From Acidobacteriota bacterium (GTDB taxonomy: Bacteria > Acidobacteriota > Blastocatellia > Pyrinomonadales > Pyrinomonadaceae), in contig JAIVJI010000031.1 in NCBI GenBank assembly GCA_020200135.1, forward strand, positions 1-39,495: DNA of 39,495 nt. The letters are read 5' to 3'. The position numbers and the translations under genes were made by a program. The notes under the pieces are model-generated. The model was not told the origin of the DNA. It saw only the letters and a list, made by a program, of their open reading frames with translations, and ran no database searches. Shown one piece after another: positions 17,776 to 26,722 of the stretch. Position 1 is the first letter of the stretch. Every line of letters begins with the position of its first letter.

Positions 17776-18833
17776 AGATTTACGACGAAGAAGAGACGGT
17801 CATCAGTCGCGCGGTCGAGGAGCCGACCGTGGGCGAAGAGGCGACGTTGGCGGCGACCCTGGCGGAGCCGGGCGCGGCGCCCGAGATTTCGCTCTTCCTG
17901 CCCGTCCTGAACGAGGAGCCGAACCTCCGGCCGCTGCACCTCAAGATAGACGAGGCGCTGGCCGCCCTGGGGCGCACGGCCGAGATCATCTACGTGGACG
18001 ACGGCTCGACCGACGGCAGCCTCGGGGTGCTGCGCGAGCTCGCGCGCCGCGACCCGCGCGTCCGCGTCGTCGCGCTCCGTCGCAACTACGGCCAGACCGC
18101 CGCGATGGCCGCCGGCATCGACGCCGCGCGCGGGCATGTGCTCATCCCGATGGACGCGGACCTCCAGAACGACCCGGCCGACGTGGCGCGGCTGCTGGAG
18201 AAGTTGGACGAGGGCTTCGACGTCGTCTCGGGCTGGCGCAAGGAGCGGCAGGACAAGATGGTCTCCCGCAAGATTCCGTCGATGATAGCGAACCGCATCA
18301 TCTCGTTCATCGGCGGCGTGCGGCTCCACGACTACGGCTGCTCTTTGAAGGCGTACCGGCGCGAGTTCCTCAAAGAGGTCAGGCTCTACGGCGAGATGCA
18401 CCGCTTCATCCCCATCTACGCCAGTTGGGTCGGCGCGCGCGTCACGGAGATTCCCGTCCGCCACCACCCGCGCACGATGGGCCAGTCCAAGTACGGCCTG
18501 TCGCGCACCTTCAAGGTCATGCTCGACCTGATGACCATCAAGTTCATGGCCTCGTACCACACGAAGCCCATCTACGTCTTCGGGATGTTCGGCTTCTCGT
18601 CGTTCCTCATCTCGGCGGTGGCCTTCGTCTGGGCGCTGGTGCGCAAGCTGAGCGGCGAGTCGTTCATCCGCAACCCGCTCTTCACCATCACCATCGTCAT
18701 GTTCGCCGTCGGCGTCCAGTTCATCCTGATGGGGCTGCTGGCCGAGATGCTGGTGCGCACCTACCACGAGTCGCAGTCCAAGTCCATCTACGCCGTCCGC
18801 GAGCGCCTCGGCTTCCGCGACGACGAGGCGTAG
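17772..18833 (+). CDS. GT2 polyprenyl-phosphate glycosyltransferase (ArnC/GtrB/DPM1-like)
   Basis: Residues 40-270 form a GT-A domain: [36 protein letters not shown] and [16 protein letters not shown], the set typical of polyprenyl-phosphate hexose synthases. Two membrane helices follow (about 275-300 and 315-340). Such enzymes make undecaprenyl-phosphate sugars, the donors used by GT-C membrane enzymes. It could therefore feed the ArnT-like and PIG-V-like proteins of this region, an inference from family roles. It overlaps the epimerase gene by 4 bp. Confidence 0.92.
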   Translation: MKIYDEEETVISRAVEEPTVGEEATLAATLAEPGAAPEISLFLPVLNEEPNLRPLHLKIDEALAALGRTAEIIYVDDGSTDGSLGVLRELARRDPRVRVVALRRNYGQTAAMAAGIDAARGHVLIPMDADLQNDPADVARLLEKLDEGFDVVSGWRKERQDKMVSRKIPSMIANRIISFIGGVRLHDYGCSLKAYRREFLKEVRLYGEMHRFIPIYASWVGARVTEIPVRHHPRTMGQSKYGLSRTFKVMLDLMTIKFMASYHTKPIYVFGMFGFSSFLISAVAFVWALVRKLSGESFIRNPLFTITIVMFAVGVQFILMGLLAEMLVRTYHESQSKSIYAVRERLGFRDDEA

Positions 18834-18869
18834 CACGCGGCTTCCGGGCCGAGGTTAGAAAAAAAATCG

Positions 18870-18896
18870 CGCGCGCCGCCAACCAGGCGGCGCGCG
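18870..18896 (-). terminator. GC-rich hairpin with an A-run on its left
   Basis: The arms CGCGCGCCGCC and GGCGGCGCGCG form an 11-bp perfect stem with loop AACCA. On the left lie eight A residues (18859-18866). Read on the minus strand this is an ideal intrinsic terminator (stem then U-run), yet both neighbouring genes run on the plus strand. On the plus strand the tail TTCGTGTCTT is poor. A second small GC palindrome (CGGCGCCGTCACGGCGCCG) follows near 18924. Either may end the upstream transcript or block antisense transcription. Confidence 0.45.
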
Positions 18897-18968
18897 TTCG
18901 TGTCTTAGCTCTAAAGCCACGGCGGCGCCGTCACGGCGCCGCGACTTCCACGGCGGCGGGTTCACACG

Positions 18969-20120
18969 ATGAGAAAACTTTTGGTCTGCGCGGCGCTCGC
19001 CCTTGTAGCGGCCGCCGGCGCGGCGGGGCAGGAGGGCGCAGCGCCGCGCGCCGGCGCGCCTCCGTCCGCGCTTCTCGAAGACGCGGGGGCGGAGGCGGCG
19101 CGTCTGTTGCGGGCGCGCGGCAGCAGAGAGCGCGCGTGGGGCGCGTACCTCGCGGGCGCGTACGGCCTGAAGGAGCACGCGCCGCTCGTCGTCGCCCTGC
19201 TCGAAGACGCGGACGGCGCGGCCGGCGGCTGGGAGGAGTCGTCCGTGAAGCGCGCGGCGCTCGACGCCCTCATACGCCTCGACGCCGACGTGCCCCCGGA
19301 GAAACTGCTCCCGCTCTACCAGCTCGCGCCCGACGAGACAGTCATCCTGCTCGCGCACGCGCCCGAGCGGAACGCGGGGGCGCTGCTCACGCTCTTCGCG
19401 GACGAGATGCCGAGCGCGCGCTGGGTCGCGGTCGGGAACCTTCTGGCGGAGGCTCTCGCCAAGGGGTTCGCCGCGCGCCTGCTCGCGGGGCTGGAGATGA
19501 GGGCGAGCGTCTACGTCTACGACCGCGAGGGCGAGCGCGGGTTCAACGGCGGCGGGGGCCACGGGTGCGGCGGGAGCAGCCACTTCGCGCTGGTGCCCGA
19601 CGGGTTCCCGCCCTTCGGCCGCTACGCGCTGACCACGACCCCCCTGCGCGGCGCGGTCGTCGTCGCGCGCGGCCGGCACACGGTCTACTACGTCCGCGCC
19701 GGCCCCGGGCGCGGCCTCGCGGCCGACTCGGGCTGCGAAGTCGAGCGCGACGCGTTCCGCGTCGAATACCTGGCCGAACTGCTGCGGACGACGGCCGAGC
19801 GCTTTGAACTCGAAGCGCGCTCCTTCCACGAGGTCGTCTGCCGCGACGAGCGGCAGTGCCGCCGCGCTCTCGCCGACCTGCGGGACGAGGCGGCGCGGGC
19901 CTACGCCGCCGTGCTCGGAAGCCTCGTCGGCGCCGAGCTGCTCGGCGCCGACGAGGCTTCGGGGCTGAAGCCCGACCTCACCCTCGTCCTCTACGACTAT
20001 CGCGAACGCAAAACTTTCCCGCTCCCCGAAATGCTCGACGGCGTCAAGATAGAGCTGGTCGGCGGCGGCGCGAACGCGGACGAGCCCGGCGACACGCCGC
20101 CTCCCACCGCGCGGCTGTAA
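18969..20120 (+). CDS. Secreted protein of unknown function
   Basis: I do not recognise the family. Residues 1-20 are a signal peptide ending near AAAGAAGQ. Residues 30-170 are alpha-helical with a HEAT-like rhythm (RAWGAYLAGAYGLKEHAPLVVALLED, then SVKRAALDALIRL). Residues 185-330 look more beta-rich and contain a glycine-rich patch (FNGGGGHGCGG) and three further cysteines (GCEVER, EVVCRDERQC). Expected location is the periplasm or cell surface. A perfect 20-bp inverted repeat lies inside the gene at 19918-19960. The next gene starts 69 bp later on the same strand. Confidence 0.75.
   Translation: MRKLLVCAALALVAAAGAAGQEGAAPRAGAPPSALLEDAGAEAARLLRARGSRERAWGAYLAGAYGLKEHAPLVVALLEDADGAAGGWEESSVKRAALDALIRLDADVPPEKLLPLYQLAPDETVILLAHAPERNAGALLTLFADEMPSARWVAVGNLLAEALAKGFAARLLAGLEMRASVYVYDREGERGFNGGGGHGCGGSSHFALVPDGFPPFGRYALTTTPLRGAVVVARGRHTVYYVRAGPGRGLAADSGCEVERDAFRVEYLAELLRTTAERFELEARSFHEVVCRDERQCRRALADLRDEAARAYAAVLGSLVGAELLGADEASGLKPDLTLVLYDYRERKTFPLPEMLDGVKIELVGGGANADEPGDTPPPTARL
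19918..19960. repeat. Perfect 20-bp inverted repeat inside a coding region
   Basis: GAAGCCTCGTCGGCGCCGAG is followed by CTG and then its exact reverse complement. It encodes SLVGAELLGADEAS. The mRNA would form a 20-bp stem with a 3-nt loop. It is not one of the heptamer-arm repeats. Confidence 0.9.
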
Positions 20121-20189
20121 GCGCGCGACGAGTTCGCCCGCGCCCGTCGCGTTCGCGCGCGCCGGCGGCCGTGTTGTATCTTGGCGGCG

Positions 20190-21422
20190 ATGCGCGAAGA
20201 GTTCGAGCGGGTCTATGAAAAGCTGCGCGCGTGGTGCCGCGAGCGCGGCTACGCCGGCCACGACCCTTTCGACGCGCTCAACAGCCGGCTCTTCCGCGCG
20301 ACCCCGCTCAAACATTCGCGCCTCGCGCGCCTCGCCTGGACGCAGGCTTTCAAACGCTCGCCCGTCAACCTGCGCGCGCCCGCCTTAGTCCCCGCCCAAA
20401 GAAACTCGAAGGGCACCGCGCTCTTCGCGCTCGCCGCGCTCTCGCGCCTGCGCGCGACCCGCGACCCCGAAAACGAGCGTGAGGCGCGCGCTCTGCTCGA
20501 AGGCCTGCTCGCCGCGCGCGTCGTGACGCCGGCGGGCGGCGCGGCGTGGGGCTACAACTTCGACTGGCAGGGGCGCGCCTTCTACGCGCCGCGCGGCACG
20601 CCGACGGTCGTCCCCACCGCCTTCGCCGTCCGCGCGCTCACCGAGGCCGTCGCCGCGCTCGACACTCCCGGCGAAGAGGGCACGGTCTCCCGAGGCGTCT
20701 GGGACTACGTGACCGCCGCGGCGCGCGCGTGCCAGTTCATCCTCGAAGACCTGAACCGCTCGGACGAATCGGACGAGGAGGTCTGCTTCAGCTACACGCC
20801 GCTCGACCGCACGCGCGTCTTCAACGCCTCCCTGCTCGCGGGCGAGGCGCTGGCGTCCGTGGGCGCCATCACGGGCCCGCGCCGCTGGGCCGACTACGCG
20901 CTCCGCGCCGCGCGCTACGTCGTGCGGCGCCAGCGCGCGGACGGCTCGTGGGCCTACGGCGCGGACTCTTACCAAAGCTGGTCCGACAACTTTCACACCG
21001 CCTTCGTGCTCACGTCGCTCGCGCGCATACGGCGTGCGTGCGCGCCGCTGCTTGAGACGGACGCCGCGTTACGAGACGAGATCGACGACGCGGTCGGGCG
21101 CGGCTTCGACTTCTGGCGCGGGCGGTTCTTTCTTGCGGACGGTTGGCCGAAATACTACCATCGCTCGGCGTACCCGGCCGACGCGCACTCGGCCGGCGCC
21201 GCGCTCGTCGCGCTCGCCGAGCTGCGCGACTCGGAGCCGGACGCCGAAGAGCTGGCGGGGCGTGTCGCCGGCTGGGCCCTGCGCGAACTCTACGACCCGC
21301 GCGGCTTCTTCTACTACCAGAAGCGACGCCTCTACACCGTGCGCACGCCCTACATGCGCTGGTCGCAGGCGTGGATGCTCTACGGAATCGCGCGGACACT
21401 GGAAGTAGACGGTAACGAGTAG
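20190..21422 (+). CDS. Alpha/alpha-toroid protein of a polysaccharide locus
   Basis: The protein is made of repeated helix pairs with WGYNFDWQG, GTPTVVPTAFAVRAL, FSYTPLDRTRVFNASLLAGEAL and RQRADGSWAYG. This pattern resembles (alpha/alpha)6 toroids of the squalene-cyclase/prenyltransferase or epimerase type. The QRADGSWAYG segment recalls the QW motif. Related proteins in capsule loci carry only vague or wrong names. I infer a carbohydrate-binding or -modifying cytoplasmic protein; no signal peptide is visible. The ATG at 20190 is preferred over the TTG at 20181. The last residues and stop fall in a heptamer-arm repeat that spans the gap to the DUF354 gene. Confidence 0.7.
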   Translation: MREEFERVYEKLRAWCRERGYAGHDPFDALNSRLFRATPLKHSRLARLAWTQAFKRSPVNLRAPALVPAQRNSKGTALFALAALSRLRATRDPENEREARALLEGLLAARVVTPAGGAAWGYNFDWQGRAFYAPRGTPTVVPTAFAVRALTEAVAALDTPGEEGTVSRGVWDYVTAAARACQFILEDLNRSDESDEEVCFSYTPLDRTRVFNASLLAGEALASVGAITGPRRWADYALRAARYVVRRQRADGSWAYGADSYQSWSDNFHTAFVLTSLARIRRACAPLLETDAALRDEIDDAVGRGFDFWRGRFFLADGWPKYYHRSAYPADAHSAGAALVALAELRDSEPDAEELAGRVAGWALRELYDPRGFFYYQKRRLYTVRTPYMRWSQAWMLYGIARTLEVDGNE

Positions 21423-21500
21423 ACAGTAGGCTCCGCTTGACGTGGGCTGACGCTGACAGCCCGGCCGCCCGGCTCATAAAGTTTCTTCTACTGTCTACTT
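21402..21500. repeat. Palindromic heptamer-arm element, family B copy 1
   Basis: The left arm ends in GAGTAGACAGTAG and the right arm is CTACTGTCTACTT. The core contains GCTGACGCTGA and ends AAAGTTTCTT. The upstream TAG stop (21420-21422) is in the left arm and the next ATG (21505) is 4 nt past the right arm, so there is no Shine-Dalgarno. The core shares GACGCTGA and the AAGTTTCTT-type end with the copy at 31871. Confidence 0.85.
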
Positions 21501-21504
21501 CTTT

Positions 21505-22533
21505 ATGCTCCTCTGGATCGATCTGGCCAACTCGCCGCACGTGCCTTTCTTCAGGGCGCTGGCCGAAGAGTTCCGCGCGCGCGGGCACCAAGTCTCCGTG
21601 ACGGCGCGCGAGTTCGCGCAGACGGTCGAGCTGGCCGAGGCGGCCGGCTTGAGTCCCACGGTCGTCGGCGGGCACGGCGGCGGTCGCCTGTCGGGGAAGG
21701 CCGGCAACCTCCTGGGGCGCGCGTGGGCGCTGGCTCGCTGGGCGCGCGGGCGCGGGTTCGACCTCGCCGTCGCGCACAACTCTTACTCGCAGGTCGTGGC
21801 GGCGCGGCTGCTCGGGTTGCGCGCGGTGACGCTGATGGACTACGAGCACCAGCCCGCGAACCACCTCGCGTTCCGCCTGGCGTCGCGCGTGGTCGTCCCC
21901 GCCGCGTTCCCCGAAGAGGCGCTCCGTCGCTCGGGCGCGCGACCCGATAAGGTCAGGCGCTACGCGGGCATCAAGGAGGACGTCTACCTCGCCGACTTCG
22001 CGTCCGACCCGCGCTTCCCCGAACTGCTGCGGGAGCGTTTCGGCATCGACCCGGAGAGCGACACGCTGGTCGTCGTCCGCCCGCCCGCGAGCGAGGCGCT
22101 CTACCACCGCTTCGAGAACGAGCTGTTCGCCGAACTGCTCTCGCGCCTGCTCGCGCGGGACGGAGTCAAAGTCATCCTGCTCGCGCGCGGCGCCGCACAG
22201 CGCGCGAGTCTTGCGGCGCGCTTCGCCTCCGAGAATCTCTTCGCGCCGCGCGAGGCGCTCGACGGCGCGAACCTCGTCGCGGCCGCGGACCTCGTGGTGA
22301 GCGCGGGCGGGACGATGAACCGCGAGGCCGCCGCGCTCGGCGTCCCCGCCGCGACCGTCTACGCCGGGCGCTGGGCGGCGCTGGACGAACAGCTCGTCCG
22401 CGAAGGCCGCCTCCGGCGCATCAGCACGCGCGAAGATTTGGAGCACTTGCGCGTCGAGAAGAAGGCCGACGCGCGACCGCGCCGCCGCACGGGCGTCCGC
22501 GCGGAGGTGGCCGACCTGATTCTGGGGAGGTGA
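21505..22533 (+). CDS. DUF354 protein (GT-B-like)
   Basis: It starts with LLWIDLANSPHVPFFRAL, the DUF354 signature, followed by VTAREFAQTVELAEAAG and the late VVSAGGTMNREAAALGVPAATVYAGRWAALDE. This last part resembles the UDP-sugar site of UDP-GlcNAc 2-epimerase/MurG-type GT-B folds. DUF354 proteins are recurrent in archaeal and bacterial surface-sugar clusters, but their reaction is not established. The gene follows the toroid protein with only a repeat between them. A possible very small ORF overlaps its stop (GTGA at 22530). Confidence 0.85.
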   Translation: MLLWIDLANSPHVPFFRALAEEFRARGHQVSVTAREFAQTVELAEAAGLSPTVVGGHGGGRLSGKAGNLLGRAWALARWARGRGFDLAVAHNSYSQVVAARLLGLRAVTLMDYEHQPANHLAFRLASRVVVPAAFPEEALRRSGARPDKVRRYAGIKEDVYLADFASDPRFPELLRERFGIDPESDTLVVVRPPASEALYHRFENELFAELLSRLLARDGVKVILLARGAAQRASLAARFASENLFAPREALDGANLVAAADLVVSAGGTMNREAAALGVPAATVYAGRWAALDEQLVREGRLRRISTREDLEHLRVEKKADARPRRRTGVRAEVADLILGR

Positions 22534-22631
22534 GTGATGAAGGCCGTCTTGAAGAGGACGTGTGGGTCAGGCAGGCGGCGGGGCTGGCGCTCAGGTCGCG
22601 GGACGGAGAATGGGAGGAGGCGTGGCGCTGA
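22530..22631 (+). CDS. Possible small ORF or gene remnant
   Basis: A GTG at 22530 overlaps the DUF354 stop (GTGA) and opens a 33-codon frame that ends EWEEAWR. Its composition is protein-like (VWVRQAAGLALRSRDGEW). A second frame continues the gap with VALIACGACAFAPRDELNDG and stops at 22684, just before the next gene. The whole gap could therefore be a small gene of about 50 codons with a frameshift, or a remnant. I recognise no family. Confidence 0.25.
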   Translation: MSDEGRLEEDVWVRQAAGLALRSRDGEWEEAWR

Positions 22632-22687
22632 TAGCTTGCGGGGCGTGCGCCTTCGCGCCGCGCGACGAGTTGAATGATGGTTGAGTG

Positions 22688-24241
22688 ATGCGGGTCGAGC
22701 CTCTTAAAGAGTCCGGGGTGAAGGCGGGCGCGGTGCGTGCGCCGGCGCGCGCGCCGGGGTGGGTCGTGCCCGCGGTGAAGACCGCGCTGGTGGCGGCGGA
22801 CGCCGCGCTCGCGGCCGGCGTGTTCGCCGCCGCCTACGCGCTGCGCGAGGGCGGACGCCTGCTCGCGGGCTTTAGCTTCGAGCGCGGGTTCGCGTGGGAG
22901 CGCGACTTCGAGCCTTACGCGGCGCTGCTCTGGTTCGTCGTGCCGGTGCGGCTCGTCTCGAACGCCTACTACGACCTCTACCGCCTGCGCGGCGAGTTCT
23001 CGTACCTCGACGAGTGCGTCCGCGTCTTCCGCGCGACGGCCGTCGGCTCGCTGCTCATCGTCGCGTGGGCCTTCCTCTACCGCGGCGGGTTCGAGTTCCG
23101 CGCCTTCTCCTACGCGCGCGGCGTCTTCGTCCTCGACTTCTTCCTCGCGCTCGCGGCCTACACGCTTCTGCGGCTCGCCGCGCGCGCCGTGCAGAGCGCC
23201 GTCCGCCGGCGCGAGGTGAACCTCATCCCGACGCTCGTCGTCGGGCGCGGCGCGGAGGCCGCGCTGTGCGTGCGCGAGATGCGCGCGCGCCGCGAGCTGG
23301 GCTACAGGGTCATCGGCGTGGTCGAGACGGGGGACGGGCCTTTAGACGAAGAGTTCGAGGGCGTGCCCGTCGTCTCGGACCTCGCGGGGCTGCCCGAGGC
23401 GATACGCGAGACGGGGGCCAACGAGGTCATCATCACCGACCCGACGCTCTCGGGCGACATGCTCTTCGAGGTGATGATGCGTGTCGGCCGGCGTCGGGGC
23501 GTCGAGTTCCGCGTCGCGCCCTCGCTCTTCAACTGCCTGCCGCGCAAGACCGAGGTCGACCAGATCGGCGTGCTGCCCGTCATCACGCTCTTCCGCGACC
23601 CGTTGGGGCAGGGGGCGCGCGTCGTCAAGCGCGCGTTCGACATCTGCGTCGCCGCGCTGGCGCTCGTCCTGCTCTCGCCGCTGTGGGCCGTGATGGCGCT
23701 GCTCATCAAGCTCGACTCGAAGGGCCCCGTGCTCTACCGGCAGGAGCGCGTCGGGATGGACGGGCGCATCTTCCTCTTCCTCAAGTTCCGCACGATGCGC
23801 GCCGGCGCCGACGACGCCGCGCACCGCGAGTTCCAGCGCCGCTACATCGAGGGCCGTCCCGACACCAACCTCGGCGACAGCCAGCGCCCGGTCTACAAGC
23901 TGCACGACGACCCGCGTGTGACGCGGACGGGGCGCTGGCTCCGCCGCACGAGCCTCGACGAGCTGCCGCAGCTCCTCAACGTCCTGCGCGGCGACATGAG
24001 CGTCGTCGGCCCGCGCCCCCCGATTCCTTACGAGGTGGAGGCGTACGCGCTGTGGCACCGCAAGCGGCTCGACATGAAGCCGGGGATGACGGGGCTCTGG
24101 CAGGTCTCGGGGCGCAACCGGCTCTCGTTCGACGAGATGGTGCGCCTCGACCTCTTCTACATCGAGAACTGGTCGCTCTGGCTCGACCTCAAGATCATGC
24201 TCCGCACGCTCCCCGTCCTCCTGCGCGGCGAGGCGTACTGA
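22688..24241 (+). CDS. Polyprenyl glycosylphosphotransferase (WcaJ-type initiating sugar transferase)
   Basis: Four hydrophobic helices at the N-terminus (about residues 25-175) are followed by a CoA-binding-like Rossmann part ([14 protein letters not shown]). The C-terminal bacterial sugar transferase domain starts at [20 protein letters not shown]. Its catalytic stretches [34 protein letters not shown] and [14 protein letters not shown] are all present. It transfers a sugar-1-phosphate from a UDP-sugar to undecaprenyl phosphate, the first step of the polysaccharide, in the inner membrane. The start is the ATG at 22688 (a GTG lies just before). It is the key initiating enzyme of this locus. 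Confidence 0.95.
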   Translation: MRVEPLKESGVKAGAVRAPARAPGWVVPAVKTALVAADAALAAGVFAAAYALREGGRLLAGFSFERGFAWERDFEPYAALLWFVVPVRLVSNAYYDLYRLRGEFSYLDECVRVFRATAVGSLLIVAWAFLYRGGFEFRAFSYARGVFVLDFFLALAAYTLLRLAARAVQSAVRRREVNLIPTLVVGRGAEAALCVREMRARRELGYRVIGVVETGDGPLDEEFEGVPVVSDLAGLPEAIRETGANEVIITDPTLSGDMLFEVMMRVGRRRGVEFRVAPSLFNCLPRKTEVDQIGVLPVITLFRDPLGQGARVVKRAFDICVAALALVLLSPLWAVMALLIKLDSKGPVLYRQERVGMDGRIFLFLKFRTMRAGADDAAHREFQRRYIEGRPDTNLGDSQRPVYKLHDDPRVTRTGRWLRRTSLDELPQLLNVLRGDMSVVGPRPPIPYEVEAYALWHRKRLDMKPGMTGLWQVSGRNRLSFDEMVRLDLFYIENWSLWLDLKIMLRTLPVLLRGEAY

Positions 24242-24329
24242 CGGGCGGCGCGGCGGCGGCGGGTGACGGGCGGCGCCCGGCGGGTTAGAATCGCCCGGCC
24301 GTCAGCACGTCTTTCGTCCGCCGCCCCAG

Positions 24330-25919
24330 ATGAGCCAACCCCCACCCGAGACCCGCTGGTTGATAACCGACACGGGGCGCAAGCTTCTCTCGGGCGGCCC
24401 CGCCGCGTGGCTGGAGCGCGCGACCGTGGGCTTCCTGTTCCTGTACGCGGCGGCCGCGCCGCACTCGATCGCGGGGACGCAGACGGCGTGGCTGCTGGCG
24501 ATGCTCTGCTGGGTGGCGCGAACTTTCGTCAGGCCGCGCCCCAAACTTTTCAGGACGCCCGTCGACCCCTGGCTGCTCGGCTTCTTCGTCCTCACCTTCC
24601 TGACCGCGCTCACCTCCTACAACCCGGAGGTCTCCATCGGGAAGCTGCGCGCGGCGAGCTTGTTCACGGTCGTCTACCTCGTCGCGCAGAACGTGCGCGA
24701 GCCCCGAGTCCTGCGGGCGCTCGTGCTGACGCTCGTCGCGTCGTGCGCGCTCGGGCTCGTCCACACGTTCTCCACCTACGCGCGGGGCCGCGGCGTGAAG
24801 CTGCGCGCGTTGACGGCCGAGAGCCCCCTGCGCGCGGTCGGGTTCGTCGAGGGCGACACGGTCTTCTCGGTCGACGGCGCGGAGGTGCGCGAGCCCGCCG
24901 ACGTCGTGCGCGCCGTCGAGCGGGAGCGCGCCGCGCCGCGCGAGCGCGCGTTGCGACACCCGGACGGGACGGTCGCGTGCCGCTGGGACGAGCGCACGGC
25001 CTGCGTGCGCGTCTACCGCGCTGAGATGACGCCCGCGGCCAACGTCGTGCGCGACTCGCTCCCGGCGGGCGCGACGCCCGAGGGGCGGCTCGGCATCCTC
25101 GCCTGGACGCGCGGGCGCGACGAGCGCGCGAGCGGCTTCTACGGTCAGTATCAAACCTACGCCGAGGTCTTGCAACTCGTCGCTTCGCTGGCGCTCGGGC
25201 TGCTGCTGTCGCTGCGTCGGAAGTTGAGCTTGAGAGGCGCGCTGCTCGGGCTCGCGCTGGCGGGGATGGTCGCGGCGCTGCTGTTGACGGTGACGCGCGC
25301 GTCGTGGGCGGGTCTGCTCGTCTCGGCCTTCGTCGTCGCGCTCGTCGGGGCGAGCCGGCGGACGCTGCTCGTCACGGCGGGGCTCGCGCTGCCGCTCGTG
25401 CTGGCCGGGCTCTTCGTGTTGCAGCAGAAGCGGCAGGTCGGCTTCATCGACACGAAGGAGGGCTCGACCTCCTGGCGTCTGCTGGTCTGGCGCGAGGGCG
25501 CGGAAGTCCTGCTGGGCAACCCCCGCCACCTTCTGGTCGGCACGGGGATGGACTCGCTGAAGCGGCGCTGGCGCGAGTGGGGCATGTTCGACCAGGGGCG
25601 ACAGCCGTGGGGGCACCTGCACTCGACGCCCTTGCAGATCGCCTTCGAGCGCGGCCTGCCGGCGCTTTTGGTGTGGGCGGCGTGGCTCTTCGTCTACGGG
25701 CGGATGCTGTGGCGGCTGGCGCGCGGGCGTCTTGAGGACGACCGGGTCGCGCGCGGTCTGGCGCTCGGCGCGCTGGGCGGGCTGGTCGGGTTCGTCGCGG
25801 CCGGGCTCGTCCACTACAACTTCGGCGACTCCGAGGTCGTGCAGGTCTTCTACCTCATCATGGGGCTTTCGCTGGCCGCCGAGCGCTTCTCACGCGCGGG
25901 CGCCCGCGCGACGGCGTGA
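24330..25919 (+). CDS. O-antigen ligase/polymerase family protein with a PDZ-like insert
   Basis: About ten to twelve membrane helices and the Wzy_C-type region: LLLTVTRASWAGLL, SWRLLVWREGAEVLLGNP, then GTGMDSL and the large-loop WGHLHSTPLQIAFERGLPALL. This matches O-antigen ligase/polymerase proteins, where an Arg and a His of the large periplasmic loop are important. Unusually, after the fifth or so helix residues 155-232 hold a soluble insert. It contains SPLRAVGFVEGDTVFSVDGAEV, which matches the carboxylate-loop and core strands of PDZ domains. It probably ligates or polymerises undecaprenyl-linked glycan at the outer face of the membrane. An 88-bp GC-rich gap precedes it. Confidence 0.9.
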   Translation: MSQPPPETRWLITDTGRKLLSGGPAAWLERATVGFLFLYAAAAPHSIAGTQTAWLLAMLCWVARTFVRPRPKLFRTPVDPWLLGFFVLTFLTALTSYNPEVSIGKLRAASLFTVVYLVAQNVREPRVLRALVLTLVASCALGLVHTFSTYARGRGVKLRALTAESPLRAVGFVEGDTVFSVDGAEVREPADVVRAVERERAAPRERALRHPDGTVACRWDERTACVRVYRAEMTPAANVVRDSLPAGATPEGRLGILAWTRGRDERASGFYGQYQTYAEVLQLVASLALGLLLSLRRKLSLRGALLGLALAGMVAALLLTVTRASWAGLLVSAFVVALVGASRRTLLVTAGLALPLVLAGLFVLQQKRQVGFIDTKEGSTSWRLLVWREGAEVLLGNPRHLLVGTGMDSLKRRWREWGMFDQGRQPWGHLHSTPLQIAFERGLPALLVWAAWLFVYGRMLWRLARGRLEDDRVARGLALGALGGLVGFVAAGLVHYNFGDSEVVQVFYLIMGLSLAAERFSRAGARATA

Positions 25920-25972
25920 ACCGCGACCGCCGCACGCGCGTATACAAAGCGGGTCAGAAGAAGGGAAACGAG

Positions 25973-26572
25973 ATGAAGAAACTTGCCGGTCTGCTCGCCT
26001 TCGCCGTCGCGCTCGCGGGCGCGATCCTGCTCACGCAGTACTATTCGCGGCACTACGCGCCCCCGCCGCCGACGCCCGCTCCCGCGCCGCCGTCCCTGCC
26101 CGGGATGCCGCCCGCGACGGGCACGGGGGTGACGACCGCGCCCGGGCCCGGCTCCTACACTGAGGCGCGCGCCCCCGTCACCTTCAAGCCGCAGCTCTTG
26201 ACGCTCGACCTCGCGGGTCGGAAGGGGCACGCGTCGCTCGTGCTCGAGCGCGACCCGGCGCGACCCGCGCCCGCGACCGTGTGGGTCTGGGCCTACTTCT
26301 TCAGCGCGGACGCGCCGGGGCGCTACTGCGCGGGCGAGCCCGTCGAGGTGCGCCAGCCCTTCGGCACGGGCGCGGGCCGCGCCGAGGTCAGGGTCGAGCT
26401 TCCGGTCGCCGACTGCCCCGCGCCGCGCACGCCCTCCTCAACCTACTACGCGCGCGTCAACGTCTCCTCCGAGTCGGCCTTCGCCGCGCGCCTCTCCGAG
26501 CAGCGCATCAGCTACGACCTGACGCAGGCCACGCCCGTCGTCGTCGCGGTCGGCAAGTCGTCGAGTCGCTGA
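25973..26572 (+). CDS. Exported or membrane-anchored protein of unknown function
   Basis: The start ATG at 25973 follows AGAAGGGAAACGAG, a good ribosome binding site. Residues 1-22 are one hydrophobic segment (KLAGLLAFAVALAGAILL) without a clear cleavage site, so it may stay as an anchor. A proline-rich linker (residues 32-65) leads to a beta-rich domain (70-200) with two cysteines (GRYCAGEP and VADCPAP) that could pair. I recognise no family. It follows the ligase gene on the same strand and is followed by an inverted repeat. Confidence 0.75.
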   Translation: MKKLAGLLAFAVALAGAILLTQYYSRHYAPPPPTPAPAPPSLPGMPPATGTGVTTAPGPGSYTEARAPVTFKPQLLTLDLAGRKGHASLVLERDPARPAPATVWVWAYFFSADAPGRYCAGEPVEVRQPFGTGAGRAEVRVELPVADCPAPRTPSSTYYARVNVSSESAFAARLSEQRISYDLTQATPVVVAVGKSSSR

Positions 26573-26582
26573 GTAACAGCCT

Positions 26583-26640
26583 GGAAGGGCGAAGGGTGAA
26601 GTGATAGCCGTACGGCCGTCCCTTCATCCTTCGCCCTTCC
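26583..26640. repeat. Inverted repeat with GAAGGGC heptamer arms (family D)
   Basis: The left arm GGAAGGGCGAAGGGTGAAG and the right arm CTTCATCCTTCGCCCTTCC pair at 18 of 19 positions around a 20-nt core that includes GCCGTACGGC. The arm itself is a tandem heptamer (GAAGGGC, GAAGGGT). It starts 10 bp after the preceding stop and could stabilise or end that transcript. Confidence 0.85.
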
Positions 26641-26722
26641 TCGCAAGTCTCACGCGGCGGCCCCGTTCAGACGTTGACAGCGGCCGAAAGCCGGCTCGAA
26701 CTTCTCCGACGGAGGCACCGAT

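Noticed and set aside
22537..22677. ATG frame of 46 codons in the gap
   Set aside because: Its product is arginine/glycine-rich and looks like noise; the overlapping GTG frame is more protein-like.
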